NCBI RefSeq assembly: GCF_003367395.1 | Contig: NZ_CP031417.1 | Location: 1,426,001 to 1,490,000, forward strand | Direction of reading: 5' to 3' | Origin: Pseudolabrys taiwanensis | GTDB taxonomy: Bacteria; Pseudomonadota; Alphaproteobacteria; Rhizobiales; Xanthobacteraceae | DNA length: 64,000 nt | Shown: piece after piece, positions 38,191-49,151 of the stretch | Layout: each line of letters begins with the position of its first letter | How positions within the stretch are numbered: position 1 is the first letter of the stretch | Notes under the pieces: model-generated | Seen by the model: only the letters and a program-made list of their open reading frames with translations | Database searches by the model: none | Told to the model about the DNA's origin: nothing | Translations under genes and position numbers: made by a program

Positions 38191-39321
38191 TTATTGGGTC
38201 GGCTCCGGCGCGGCAACGGCTCGCTTTAGTCCCGCGACGACCGCGCGCAGCGGCTCCTCGGGCGCCGCCGCATCGGCCGAACCATGGGCGCCGTGGATGA
38301 GCGCATGGATGAAAGCCAGCTTCACGATGACCGTCGGCGCCAACACGAAAGGATAAAGATCCGGCACCCCCATGCTGCGGTTGATCGAGTTGACCGCGAA
38401 AGTCAGCGGCAGCCAGGCATCGACGATGCGCTCCATCTCGACCTCGTGCGGATCGAAATCGACCGCGGTGGCAAGTTCTGCCCCCATGGTCACGCGCGGC
38501 CGCACGCGCAGACCAAAAGCCTTGGCGGTCTCCAAGGTATCCACCATGTGGAAGTAGTGCGCCCAGGTCTCGGCGAAATCCTCCCACGGATGACTGCTGG
38601 CATAAGCGGTGACGAAGTGCTCGTTCCAATCCGGCGGCGGGCCGTTGTCGTAGTGTCGCTTCAGCGACTCACCGTAGTCGATCGTTTCATCGCCGAAGAG
38701 CTGACGGAATTCGGTGATGACCGGCTTATCCTTGATCAATTGATCCCAGTAATAGTGCGCAATTTCGTGCCGGAAGTGCCCGAGCAGCGTACGGTAGGGC
38801 TCGCCGAGCGCGTGACGGGCACGCTCGCGTTCGGCGTCGTCGGCTTCGGCGATATTGATCGTGATCACGCCATTGGCGTGACCCGTCATCACCGGCTCGC
38901 CGGCCGCCGACTTGAAGTCGAAAATCAAGCCATTGGCATCGCCGGCTTGGCCGCCCAGCGGCAACTTCAAGCGCAACAGCGAATAGAACAGCCGATGTTT
39001 TGCCGTTTCGATCTTGCGCCAATTGAAGAGGTTCTGCGGCACGGACAGATCGGGAATGGTGCGGTTATGGCGGCAGGCCGCGCAGAATTGCTCATCGCTA
39101 TCGGCGGCGACCAGCCAGTTGCACACCTCGTGTTCGGCGTTGGCGCAGTAGCGATAGCGCCCATCGGGGTCGGCCAAAGCACGCCAAACGCCATTGTCGT
39201 CCTCGAGCGCAGTCACGGTCCCACGGCCCGGCAGATAGCCGAGCTTATGCCCGCAGCTCTCGCAGCGCGTATTTTCGAAGTAGAGCGGCTGGCCGCAATG
39301 CTGGCACTCGAACAGCTTCAT
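38191..39321 (-). CDS. Zinc-ribbon putative zinc metallopeptidase
   Basis: A 376-aa protein. The N-terminal 90 residues carry two Cys clusters (Cys6, Cys9, Cys20, Cys23; then Cys59, Cys67, Cys80, Cys83), consistent with zinc ribbons. The main domain has the HEXXH metallopeptidase motif His185-Glu186...His189 (GHFRHEIAHYYWD), and a downstream PWEDFAETWAHYFH provides further ligands. Cytoplasmic. It is first in the amidoligase operon, 123 bp before the DUF2126 fusion. A processing or editing peptidase for the ligase product is a reasonable inference. Confidence 0.88.
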   Translation of the reverse strand: MKLFECQHCGQPLYFENTRCESCGHKLGYLPGRGTVTALEDDNGVWRALADPDGRYRYCANAEHEVCNWLVAADSDEQFCAACRHNRTIPDLSVPQNLFNWRKIETAKHRLFYSLLRLKLPLGGQAGDANGLIFDFKSAAGEPVMTGHANGVITINIAEADDAERERARHALGEPYRTLLGHFRHEIAHYYWDQLIKDKPVITEFRQLFGDETIDYGESLKRHYDNGPPPDWNEHFVTAYASSHPWEDFAETWAHYFHMVDTLETAKAFGLRVRPRVTMGAELATAVDFDPHEVEMERIVDAWLPLTFAVNSINRSMGVPDLYPFVLAPTVIVKLAFIHALIHGAHGSADAAAPEEPLRAVVAGLKRAVAAPEPTQ

Positions 39322-39450
39322 CGGCTTCGCGAAGTTGATTGGCCCGGGTTATGAAACTGCTGGTGACAGAAAAGGTTGCAGACACGGTGCGGCCTTGGCC
39401 TCCTCGCGCATCGCCCGCTATCATGCCGCGAATTCACGCACGACCGGCCA

Positions 39451-40338
39451 ATGACACCACACAACCTTGCCGCCCTCAACACCGCGCCCGCCACGGACTT
39501 CGTCGCCGCCCTCGCCGGCATCTACGAGCACTCTCCCTGGATCGCCGAGGCGGTCGTCGCGCAGCGGCCGTTCGCCAGCCTGCTGGCGCTGCACGACGCG
39601 ATGATCGGCGCCGTGCGGGGCGCCTCCGCCGATAAGCAGTTGGCGCTGGTCAAAGCCCATCCCGATCTCGCCGGCAAGGCGGCGCGCGCCGGCGAACTCA
39701 CCGCCGCCTCGACCAGCGAGCAGATGAGCGCCGGCCTCGACCGGCTGAGCGACGCGGATTATGCGCGCTTCCATCGGCTCAACGATGCGTACAAGGCGCG
39801 CTTCGGCTTTCCTTTCATCGTCTGTGTGCGGCGACACACGAAAGACTCGATCCTGCGGGCCTTCGAGCGGCGGCTTGCGCATAGCGCGGACGAGGAGTTG
39901 GCCACCGCCCTCACCGAGATATTCCGCATCGCGGCGCTGCGGCTCGACCAGGCGGTCGCGGCGGACGACAAGCTCAAAGTAGCGGGCCGCATCTCCACCC
40001 ACGTGCTCGACACGCATGCGGGCCATCCCGCCAAAGGCGTCGTCGTGGAGCTGTGGGAATTATCGGCGTCTGGCGACAGCCGCTTCGTCGCGCGCGGAAT
40101 AACCAACAGCGACGGCCGCACCGATGCGCCCTTGATCGGCGGCCGGCCGGTGCCGATCGGCGTCTACGAACTGCGCTTCGACGTCGCCACTTATTTCGCC
40201 GATCGTGGCATCAGCCTTCCCGACCCGCCGTTCCTTGGCATCGTGCCGCTCCGTTTCTCCGTGGCGGAGCCGGAGGGGCACTATCACGTGCCGCTGCTGG
40301 TCACGCCGTGGAGCTACTCGACCTATCGCGGCAGCTAG
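39451..40338 (+). CDS. UraD-UraH fusion: OHCU decarboxylase / 5-hydroxyisourate hydrolase
   Basis: A 295-aa bifunctional enzyme of urate breakdown. Residues 1-170 are OHCU decarboxylase with catalytic His70 in KAHPDLAGKAARAGELT; residues 177-295 are the transthyretin-like HIU hydrolase, from GRISTHVLDTHAGHPAKGV to the hallmark C-terminal TPWSYSTYRGS. Together they convert 5-hydroxyisourate to S-allantoin. The ATG at 39451 starts just before the UraD fold. The two steps are consecutive, but the hydrolase half is C-terminal. Fits the purine genes that follow. Confidence 0.93.
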   Translation: MTPHNLAALNTAPATDFVAALAGIYEHSPWIAEAVVAQRPFASLLALHDAMIGAVRGASADKQLALVKAHPDLAGKAARAGELTAASTSEQMSAGLDRLSDADYARFHRLNDAYKARFGFPFIVCVRRHTKDSILRAFERRLAHSADEELATALTEIFRIAALRLDQAVAADDKLKVAGRISTHVLDTHAGHPAKGVVVELWELSASGDSRFVARGITNSDGRTDAPLIGGRPVPIGVYELRFDVATYFADRGISLPDPPFLGIVPLRFSVAEPEGHYHVPLLVTPWSYSTYRGS

Positions 40339-40373
40339 AGAGTCATAGCTTTGGATTAAATCGCCGCACGCTC

Positions 40374-40495
40374 TCTTCACCTCTCCCATAGGGAGAGGTC
40401 GACGCGCATAAGCGCGTCGGGTGAGGGGTTACCAACTCCGAGAGTCATACCCCCCTCACCCCAACCCTCTCCCCACAGGGGAGAGGGAGCCTGCA
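40374..40495. repeat. REP-like intergenic palindromic repeat (class 1)
   Basis: CCTCTCCCATAGGGAGAGG, GACGCGCATAAGCGCGTC, then a mirrored CCCTCTCCCCACAGGGGAGAGGG. It has the same layout as 5458-5581 and 46760-46885. It lies between the convergent uraD-uraH and outer-membrane protein genes. Confidence 0.75.
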
Positions 40496-40550
40496 GTGCT
40501 TGCGGCATGCGCCTCCCCTAACTCAGAGCACCCACCCCCGGCAGAAAGAA

Positions 40551-40580
40551 ACGCCGGCCGCGTGCGGCCGGCGTAGTCAG
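40551..40580 (-). terminator. Rho-independent terminator of the outer-membrane protein gene
   Basis: The near-perfect hairpin ACGCCGGCCGC/GCGGCCGGCGT, read on the minus strand, is followed by TTCTTTC about 26 bases after the stop at 40600. Confidence 0.75.
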
Positions 40581-40599
40581 GTTCAAGCGCGCAAGTTCG

Positions 40600-41553
40600 T
40601 TAGAACGCCACCGTTGCGCCGAGGAGCCACGTGCTTTCGGTGGTGGCCGTGAAGTTGCCGAAGGGCTGCTTCGGATCGATGCCGAACTTGTTCACCCAGT
40701 AGCGATAGCCGCCCCAGACCGAGTACATGTTCGGGCGCAGCCCGAGCCACGGACCGACATCGAGGCTGAGGTTCTGCTGCAGGTAGTATTCGGTCGTGCG
40801 TTCGAGGCCCGCGCTGCCGGCCGGCTCACCCATTCCCTTCGGCCCGTGAATGGTGCCGAAGAACTTATAGGTCAGCGGCAGCCAGGACGGCATGAAACCG
40901 AGCGGCTGCACATAGAGCCATTCGAAGCCCCAAGTCGTGTTGAAGTCGACATTGCCTGACGGATTTGTCGTGCCGGGCGTAATCCCGTTGAACCCGTCGT
41001 GCTGCCATTCCTTGTAGACAGTCGGCGTCACGTTCAAGAAGCCCTTGTAGGGCATCGCGAAACTGAACTGGATACCCGCTTCGATGGACCGCTTGGCCGA
41101 GCCGAGCTGCGTGTTGTCGGTGTTGAGATCGGCGCCGACCATCAGCGATACATTGGTCAGCGGACCATAGGAGAAGGCTTTGGTGTTGAAGACCTCGTTG
41201 AAGCCGAAGGTGCTGCGGAAGAAGCCGTAGATCTCGGTATACGGAGCGCCGCCATCGAGCGTCGGCGTCTGCATGCTGGTGGCTTTGAGCCAGTCGATGT
41301 TGATGAAATTCGTGCCGTACTTCCACACGTCGAAATGCGTGAAGCTGAGCACATGTTTCGGCGTCTTGCCGGCGCCGGGATTGGTGGCGAGGAATTCGTA
41401 GTGGTAGCTGATCGAATTGTCGTTGACGAAGAAGAACGGGAGCTCCGCCGGCGCCTTCAGCACCGGCGCTTTGGTCGCCATATCGGCCGCGCTTGCAACG
41501 CCGACCGCCGCCGCCGTGAGCATACCGGCGAGCATCGCTGTTCGAAGAAACAT
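40600..41553 (-). CDS. Outer-membrane channel-like protein, probably Tsx (nucleoside channel) family
   Basis: A 317-aa protein with a signal peptide (FLRTAMLAGMLTAAAVGVAS followed by AADM) and alternating beta-strand pattern ending in LLGATVAF, a typical C-terminal Phe of outer-membrane barrels. Segments such as SISYHYEFLATNPGAG, HFDVWKYGTNFINIDWLKA and YTEIYGFFRSTFGFNEVF resemble the Tsx-type nucleoside channel family. It is divergent from the nucleoside ABC transporter genes, which fits. The ATG at 41553 is set by the signal peptide. Family call is moderate; the barrel call is firm. Confidence 0.7.
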   Translation of the reverse strand: MFLRTAMLAGMLTAAAVGVASAADMATKAPVLKAPAELPFFFVNDNSISYHYEFLATNPGAGKTPKHVLSFTHFDVWKYGTNFINIDWLKATSMQTPTLDGGAPYTEIYGFFRSTFGFNEVFNTKAFSYGPLTNVSLMVGADLNTDNTQLGSAKRSIEAGIQFSFAMPYKGFLNVTPTVYKEWQHDGFNGITPGTTNPSGNVDFNTTWGFEWLYVQPLGFMPSWLPLTYKFFGTIHGPKGMGEPAGSAGLERTTEYYLQQNLSLDVGPWLGLRPNMYSVWGGYRYWVNKFGIDPKQPFGNFTATTESTWLLGATVAF

Positions 41554-42079
41554 AGTTTGACCCCCAACGAAGACTCCCGGCGACAAAAAACTGTCACAGC
41601 CGTTGCGCGGGGGAAGCGCGAAGATTCCGCAATCGACGCTGCTTATTTCGGCGTGCATGCGCCGAGACGAGCCACCTTTACATGCATTGGGTGTTAGCGA
41701 CGACCGATCTAGAGCGGCGCCTATCGTATGAATCTATCTAAGGTAATTCCGTACGACGGTCGCTCGGCGTGAAGCAATTTTCGGCCTCCTGTCCCAAAGA
41801 GACGGCGCTGTACAAAAAACGAGCAGAGGTTGTGGCGCTGCACACAATGTCTTGCCGCTGTGACCCTGCGGCAACATGTCCCGCCACGATGACGTCCCCG
41901 GGGCGGACCGTCGGCGAAGACCCGCAGGTTCGTTCTGCCCGGTTTAGCGCATTGCTACGATTTGGTGCATGTTGCCAGTGGATTAGGCGGCTGTTGCCGC
42001 AATTTCACGTCTTCTAATGCCGTCTCTTTTGTCACACTATGAGATTGCCTAACTCGTAAACGTCGAGGCTCCTGCCGTC
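41554..42079. other. Divergent promoter region, Tsx-like gene / BMP-type ABC operon
   Basis: 526 bp with no convincing gene. It should hold both promoters. A loose dyad AGCGACGACCG (41696-41706) with GACGGTCGCT (41755-41764) flanks about 48 bases and might be an operator. No purine riboswitch core was recognised. Confidence 0.45.
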
Positions 42080-43649
<1,570 letters not shown>

Positions 43650-43666
<17 letters not shown>

Positions 43667-44741
43667 GCGGCGCGCCGAGCGCTCGACCTTGATCGCGATC
43701 GCCTCGCCGCTGCTCGCGATCGCCCTCACCCTCGTCACCATGTCGATCCTGGTGGCGGTCATGGGCAAGAACCCACTCGCCGCTTTGTGGGTCTATTTCA
43801 TCGAGCCGCTGACCGACTCCTACGCGTTGCAGGAGTTGGTGGTGAAAGCCTCGCCCCTGGTGATGATCGCGGTCGGCTTGTCGCTCTGCTATCTCGCCAA
43901 TGTCTGGAACATCGGCGCCGAAGGCCAATTCATCATCGGCGCGGTGTGCGGCTCCTGGCTCGCCGTCATCACCAACGGAACCGGCGCCGGACCGTGGGTG
44001 CTGCCGGCGATGCTCGTGCTCGGCGCCGCCGGCGGCGCGCTCTACGCGCTCATTCCGGCGCTCTGCAAGGTGCGCTTCGGCGCCAGCGAAATCCTCACCA
44101 GCCTGATGCTGGTCTATGTCGCCGATCTGTTGATGGACTATTTGGTGCGCGGCCCCTGGCGCGATCCCAAGGGCATGAACTTCCCCACCACCGCCGAGTT
44201 CGACCCGGTCGCCACGATGCCGACCTTGGTCGAAGGCAGCCGCCTCCATGCCGGCGCGCTCGTTGCGCTGATCGTGGTGATCGGTGCCGCCGTACTGCTC
44301 GGCCGCACCATCAAGGGTTTCGAGATCCGCGTCGTCGGCGCCGCGCCGAAGGCCGCGCGCTTCGCCGGCTTCAATGCCAACCAGCTGGTGTTGTTCACAT
44401 TCGCCGTGTCCGGCGCGCTTGCCGGGCTAGCCGGAATCATCGAAGTGGCGGGGCCGGTCGGCCATCTGCAGCCCGGCATCTCACCGGGTTACGGCTTCAC
44501 CGCGATCATCGTCGCGTTCCTTGGCCGGCTCAATCCGATCGGCATCCTCGTCGCCGGACTGTTCCTCGCCCTCACCTTCATCGGCGGCGAAGGCGCGCAG
44601 ATCTCGATGAAGCTGCCGCTCGACCTCACGAAGGTGTTTCAGGGCATCCTGCTGTTCTACGTGCTCGCCTGCGACTCCATGATCCTCTACCGCATCCGCC
44701 TCATCGGCTCTTCGCGAAAGGCCGCCCATGGGCCTGTTTGA
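43650..44741 (+). CDS. Nucleoside-type ABC transporter permease 1
   Basis: A 363-aa inner-membrane permease of the BPD_transp_2 family with about ten helices. The coupling and signature region is SLCYLANVWNIGAEGQFIIG; later GFNANQLVLFTFAVSGALAG is also typical. The ATG at 43650 has ACGGGAGG six bases before it, which decides it over frames starting upstream. It overlaps both neighbours (ATPase by 17, second permease by 14 bases), so translation is coupled. Confidence 0.92.
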
Positions 44742-45648
44742 AGCCATCGTCCTCTCGGTTATCGCCGCCTCCACGCCGTTGTTGCTGGCGGCCGCCGGCG
44801 AATTGGTCGTCGAGCGATCCGGCGTGCTCAATCTCGGCGCCGAAGGCATGATGATCATGGGTGCCGCCTGTGGTTTTGCCGGCGCCTGGCTCACCGGCTC
44901 GACTTTCATCGGCGCCCTGTTCGGCATCGCCGCCGGCGTCGCGATGTCAGCCATCTTCGCCGTGCTGACGCTTGGCCTCGCCGTCAACCAGGTGGCGACC
45001 GGCCTCGCGCTCACCATCCTTGGCATCGGCCTATCCGGCCTCATCGGCGCCGGCTTCGTCGGCGAGCGCATCAACCCGGCGCCGCATCTTTACGTTCCCG
45101 GACTCTCCGACCTGCCGGCGCTCGGGCGCATCGTCTTCAATCAGGACGGCTTCGTTTACTTCTCGATCCTGCTGATCGCCGGCATCTGGTGGTTTCTCTA
45201 TCGCACCCGTGCCGGGCTCATCCTTCGCGCCATCGGCGACAATCATGCCTCGGCGCATGCGCTCGGCTATCCGGTGCTCAAGGTGCGCTTCTACGCCGTG
45301 CTGTTCGGCGGCGCCTGCGCCGGACTTGGCGGCGCCTATCTGCCGCTCGCCTACACGCCCTTCTTCATTCCCGGCATGACCGCAGGCCGCGGCTGGATCG
45401 CCCTGGCGCTCGTCGTCTTCGCGTCCTGGCGGCCGCTCCGCCTGGTCGCCGGAGCTTACCTGTTCGGAGCGGTATCGATCTTGCAGCTTCATGCGCAAGG
45501 CGCCGGCATCGGCATTCCCTCGCAACTGATGTCGTCGCTACCCTACCTCGCTACTGTTATCGTCCTCGTCTTGATTTCGCGGACGCGCGCTAGCGCCGGA
45601 TCGGCCGCGCCTGCATCGCTTGGAATGGCGTTCGTCCCCGATCGTTGA
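44728..45648 (+). CDS. Nucleoside-type ABC transporter permease 2
   Basis: A 306-aa permease of the same family, forming the membrane heterodimer with permease 1. It contains VVERSGVLNLGAEGMMIMGA, the family signature, and helices through VAGAYLFGAVSILQL. Its start overlaps the end of permease 1. Confidence 0.92.
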   Translation: MGLFEAIVLSVIAASTPLLLAAAGELVVERSGVLNLGAEGMMIMGAACGFAGAWLTGSTFIGALFGIAAGVAMSAIFAVLTLGLAVNQVATGLALTILGIGLSGLIGAGFVGERINPAPHLYVPGLSDLPALGRIVFNQDGFVYFSILLIAGIWWFLYRTRAGLILRAIGDNHASAHALGYPVLKVRFYAVLFGGACAGLGGAYLPLAYTPFFIPGMTAGRGWIALALVVFASWRPLRLVAGAYLFGAVSILQLHAQGAGIGIPSQLMSSLPYLATVIVLVLISRTRASAGSAAPASLGMAFVPDR

Positions 45649-45669
45649 GATTCTAACCGGAGTGATCCC

Positions 45670-46746
45670 ATGAAAAAGCTACTCGTCACCGCCGTCGCCG
45701 TGCTGGCGGCCGCCGCGACCGCGCTGCCCGTATCCGCCGCGGAAAAACTGAAGGTCGGCTTCATCTATGTCGGCCCGGTGGGCGATTTCGGCTGGACCTA
45801 CCAGCACGAAGTCGGCCGTCAGACCATCGTCAAAGAGTTCGGTGACAAGATCGAGACAACCTATCTCGAGAACGTCAGCGAAGGTCCGGACTCCGAGCGC
45901 TCGATCGAGCAACTCGCCCGCACCGGCCATCAGCTTATCTTCACGACGTCGTTCGGCTACATGGACCCGACGGTGAAGGTCGCCAAGAAGTATCCGAAAA
46001 TCGATTTCGAGCATGCCACCGGCTACAAGCGCGCGGACAACCTCGGGATCTATTCGGGCCGCTTCTATGAAGGCCGCTACATCCAGGGCATCATCGCCGC
46101 CAAGATGTCGAAGACCGGCGTGCTCGGCTATATCGGCTCGTTCCCGATCCCCGAAGTGATCTCGGGCATCAACGCCACCATGCTCGGCGCGCAGACCGTC
46201 AATCCGAACATCAAGATCAAGATCATCTGGGTGAACACCTGGTTCGATCCGGGCAAGGAAGCCGATGCCGCCAAAGCGCTGATCGATCAGGGGGCGGACA
46301 TCATCATGCAGCACACGGACAGCCCGGCCGCCATGCAGGTCGCGGCGCAGCGCGGCATCTACGCCTTCGGCCAGGACTCCGACATGAGCAAGTTCGGCCC
46401 GAAGACCCAGCTCACCGCCATCATCAACAATTGGGCGCCCTATTACGTGCGCCAGGTGAAAGCCAAGCTCGACGGGAAATGGAAGGCCGAAGACACCTGG
46501 GACGGCCTGAAAGAAAAGATGGTCATGATGGCGCCCTACACCAACATGCCCGACGATGTGAAGAAGATGGCGCAGGACACGGAGGCGGCGATCGTCGCCG
46601 GCACGCTGCATCCGTTCAAGTGCCCTGTCCTCGGCCAGGACGGCAAACCCGTCGAGTGCAAAGGCGGCACGCATCTCGATGCCGGCCAGATCCTCGGCAT
46701 GAACTTCTATGTGAAGGGCGTGGACGACAAATTCCCAGGCAAGTGA
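45670..46746 (+). CDS. BMP family periplasmic nucleoside-binding protein
   Basis: A 358-aa substrate-binding protein of the BMP (PnrA-like) family. The signal peptide KKLLVTAVAVLAAAATALP ends in VSAA without a lipobox Cys, so the protein is probably soluble in the periplasm. KVGFIYVGPVGDFGWTYQHE is the diagnostic start of the fold, followed by TTSFGYMDPTVKVAKKYP and IGSFPIPEVISGINATMLG. BMP proteins bind purine nucleosides. It is 21 bp after permease 2 with GGAGTGATCCC before the ATG. Confidence 0.93.
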   Translation: MKKLLVTAVAVLAAAATALPVSAAEKLKVGFIYVGPVGDFGWTYQHEVGRQTIVKEFGDKIETTYLENVSEGPDSERSIEQLARTGHQLIFTTSFGYMDPTVKVAKKYPKIDFEHATGYKRADNLGIYSGRFYEGRYIQGIIAAKMSKTGVLGYIGSFPIPEVISGINATMLGAQTVNPNIKIKIIWVNTWFDPGKEADAAKALIDQGADIIMQHTDSPAAMQVAAQRGIYAFGQDSDMSKFGPKTQLTAIINNWAPYYVRQVKAKLDGKWKAEDTWDGLKEKMVMMAPYTNMPDDVKKMAQDTEAAIVAGTLHPFKCPVLGQDGKPVECKGGTHLDAGQILGMNFYVKGVDDKFPGK

Positions 46747-46759
46747 GCGGCGTCGCCTT

Positions 46760-46885
46760 ATCCCTCCCCTGAAAGGGAGGGTCCGGCGCGTAGCGCCGGG
46801 GGTGGGGTCACATCCCGATTGCGAAGACCCCCACCCGACTCGCTTGCGCTCGCACCCTCCCCCGCAAGCGGGGGAGGGATAAGAA
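46760..46885. repeat. REP-like intergenic palindromic repeat (class 1)
   Basis: CCCTCCCCTGAAAGGGAGGG, CCGGCGCGTAGCGCCGG, then CCCTCCCCCGCAAGCGGGGG. It lies between the convergent binding-protein and deaminase genes and has the same order of palindromes as the 5458 copy. Confidence 0.75.
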
Positions 46886-46913
46886 AGCCCAGCGGTCAGC
46901 GCGTATGAGACCG

Positions 46914-48251
46914 CTACCCCCGCAGCTTGCGCGCCGCCTCGTTATGACGGCGCATCAGGGCGGCAAGATCGAGACCGGGAATGACGCCGTTCTCGACCGT
47001 CCAACGGCCGTCGACCATGACGCGGTCGGCGCGATGCGCGCCGCACAGCACGAGTGCCGCGAGCGGATCGCCGGCGCCGGAGAAGCGCAACTCGTCGAGC
47101 TTGAATAACGCAAAATCGGCGCGCTTGCCGACGGCGATCTCACCAAGCTCAGGCCGTCCAACGCACGCCGCCGAGCCTTGCGTCGCCCACCGCAGCGCAT
47201 CCTTGTGGCTGACTTTCGAGACGCCGTAGCGCGCCCGCTGCACCAGGAACGCCGCGCGCACCTCCTGCATCAGGTTCGAACCGTCATTCGACGCCGAGCC
47301 GTCGACGCCGAGACCGACCTTCACGCCGGCCGCTTCCAGTTCGCACACCCGGCACGTGCCTGAGCCGAGCACTTGATTGCTGCACGCACAATGGCTGACG
47401 CTGATCCCCGCTCTGGCCATGCGCGGCATCTCCTCGGCCTGGAAGTGGACGCCGTGTGCCAGCCAGACGCGGCTCGACAACCAGCCGCATCGCTCGAGAT
47501 AATCGAGCGGCCGGCAGCCATAGAGACTGTCGCAGAAGCGATCCTCGTCCTCGGTTTCGGCCAAATGCGTATGCAGGCGCACGTCGAGTTTGTCGGCAAG
47601 CTCGGCAGTCGCGCGCATCAGCGACGTCGTCACCGAAAACGGCGAGCACGGCGCCAGGGCCACCTGCACCATCGCCGCCTCGCCGCGCTCATGGAAACGC
47701 GAGACGACGCGTTCGCTGTCAGCAAGGATCGTATCCTCGTCCTGCACGACGCTGTCGGGCGGCAGGCCGCCGTCGCGCTCCGACAGGTTCATCGAGCCGC
47801 GCGTCAACAAGACGCGCAGACCGAGACGCTTGGCGGCCGCCACCTCGATGTCGACGCCGTCTTCCAGCCCGTTTGGAAACACATAATGATGGTCGGTCGT
47901 GGTGGTGCAGCCCGACAGCATCAGTTCGGCCATCGCCACGGTCACCGCGGCATCGAGCGCCTCAGGCGTCAGCTTTGCCCATACCGGATAGAGCGCCTTG
48001 AGCCAGGGAAACAGTTCGCGGTCGAGCGCGGCCGGCAGCGCGCGGGTGAGCGTCTGATAGAAATGGTGGTGGGTGTTGATCAAACCTGGGAGCACCACGT
48101 GCTCGCCCGCGTCGTACGTCCCAGTCGGCGTTCTCGGCTCCCTGCCCATCCCGACCAATTCGACGATCCGGCCGTCGGCGACCACGACGCCGCGCTCGGC
48201 GCCATCGGCCAAGATCGCCAGAGGGTCCTTGATCCAGAGCGCTTCGCTCAT
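46914..48251 (-). CDS. 8-oxoguanine deaminase-like amidohydrolase (or guanine deaminase)
   Basis: A 445-aa cytosolic metal-dependent deaminase of the COG0402 amidohydrolase family. Metal ligands are in GLINTHHHFYQTLTRALP, in RLHTHLAETEDE, in WLAHGVHFQ and in LGVDGSASND. NTHHHFYQTLTRA and the whole layout resemble bacterial 8-oxoguanine deaminases (producing urate) more than classical guanine deaminases. Divergent from the molybdenum hydroxylase genes with 60-75 bp between, and next to the nucleoside importer. A longer upstream frame is rejected because the domain starts at MSEALWIKDPLAIL. Confidence 0.85.
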   Translation of the reverse strand: MSEALWIKDPLAILADGAERGVVVADGRIVELVGMGREPRTPTGTYDAGEHVVLPGLINTHHHFYQTLTRALPAALDRELFPWLKALYPVWAKLTPEALDAAVTVAMAELMLSGCTTTTDHHYVFPNGLEDGVDIEVAAAKRLGLRVLLTRGSMNLSERDGGLPPDSVVQDEDTILADSERVVSRFHERGEAAMVQVALAPCSPFSVTTSLMRATAELADKLDVRLHTHLAETEDEDRFCDSLYGCRPLDYLERCGWLSSRVWLAHGVHFQAEEMPRMARAGISVSHCACSNQVLGSGTCRVCELEAAGVKVGLGVDGSASNDGSNLMQEVRAAFLVQRARYGVSKVSHKDALRWATQGSAACVGRPELGEIAVGKRADFALFKLDELRFSGAGDPLAALVLCGAHRADRVMVDGRWTVENGVIPGLDLAALMRRHNEAARKLRG

Positions 48252-48326
48252 TTGGCAGCTCCCATTAACCCGGCGAACATACAGGGACAGGCAAAGTCGC
48301 GGCCACATTCTTGCATGGGTGCGGGT

Positions 48327-49151
48327 ATGGACCTGAACACAATCACGGAAGTGATGCGGCCCTCGGAACGCGCCGAATTGCCGGCTTGGCGGGAGGGCGA
48401 CGCCTATCTCGCGGGCGGCACTTGGCTGTTCTCGGAGCCGCAGCCCCATCTCAAGCGACTGATCGATTTGCCAGGCCTCCGGCTCGCCCCGCTGCAGGCA
48501 ACGCCGGCGGGCCTGACGATCGCCGCGACCTGCACCATTGCGCAACTCGAGAGCGTCGCGTTACCCGCCCCGTGGACGGTGAAGCCGCTGATCGAGCAGT
48601 GCTGCCGCGCTTTCCTCGCTTCCTTCAAGATCTGGAACATGGCGACTGTCGGCGGCAATCTGTGCATGTCCCTGCCGGCCGGCCCGATGATCTCCCTCAC
48701 CACCGCGCTCGATGGCGAATGCGTCATCTGGTCGTCGGATGGCGGCGAGCGGCGCGTGCCAGTCATCGACTTCGTGCTCGGGCCGCAGCGCAATGTGCTC
48801 CAACCGGGCGAGTTGCTGCGGCAGATCGAGCTGCCGAGCGCGGCCATGACGCGGCGCACCGCCTTCCGCCAGATTTCGCTGTCCCCGCTTGGACGCTCGG
48901 CGGCGCTGCTCATCGGCACGCGCACGACAGACAGCGACGCTTTCACCCTCACCATCACGGCGTCGACGCCGCACCCGGTGCGGCTCGCCTTCGAGACGAT
49001 GCCTTCGGCCGCGGCTCTGCGTGCCCGCATTGAAGATGAGGTGCCGGCGGGCGCCTACTACAACGATGTACACGGCGCGCCGGATTGGCGGCGCGCGATG
49101 ACCCTCACCTTCGCCGAAGAAATTTGCGCTGAACTGACAGGTGCGCGATGA
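48327..49151 (+). CDS. Molybdenum hydroxylase FAD-binding subunit (xanthine dehydrogenase-type)
   Basis: A 274-aa CoxM/XdhB-like FAD subunit. The N-terminal domain has [20 protein letters not shown]; the FAD pyrophosphate loop is [19 protein letters not shown]; the CO_deh_flav_C domain is at about 170-270. It passes electrons from the Fe-S centres to NAD+ or another acceptor. The ATG at 48327 is used; one four codons earlier (48315) is equally possible. It ends in an ATGA overlap with the next gene, its partner. Confidence 0.88.
   Translation: MDLNTITEVMRPSERAELPAWREGDAYLAGGTWLFSEPQPHLKRLIDLPGLRLAPLQATPAGLTIAATCTIAQLESVALPAPWTVKPLIEQCCRAFLASFKIWNMATVGGNLCMSLPAGPMISLTTALDGECVIWSSDGGERRVPVIDFVLGPQRNVLQPGELLRQIELPSAAMTRRTAFRQISLSPLGRSAALLIGTRTTDSDAFTLTITASTPHPVRLAFETMPSAAALRARIEDEVPAGAYYNDVHGAPDWRRAMTLTFAEEICAELTGAR

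Noticed and set aside
41554..42079. Possible regulator gene or purine riboswitch upstream of the nucleoside transporter
   Set aside because: The longest frame (82 codons) has no sensible protein pattern and no riboswitch core pairing was found.
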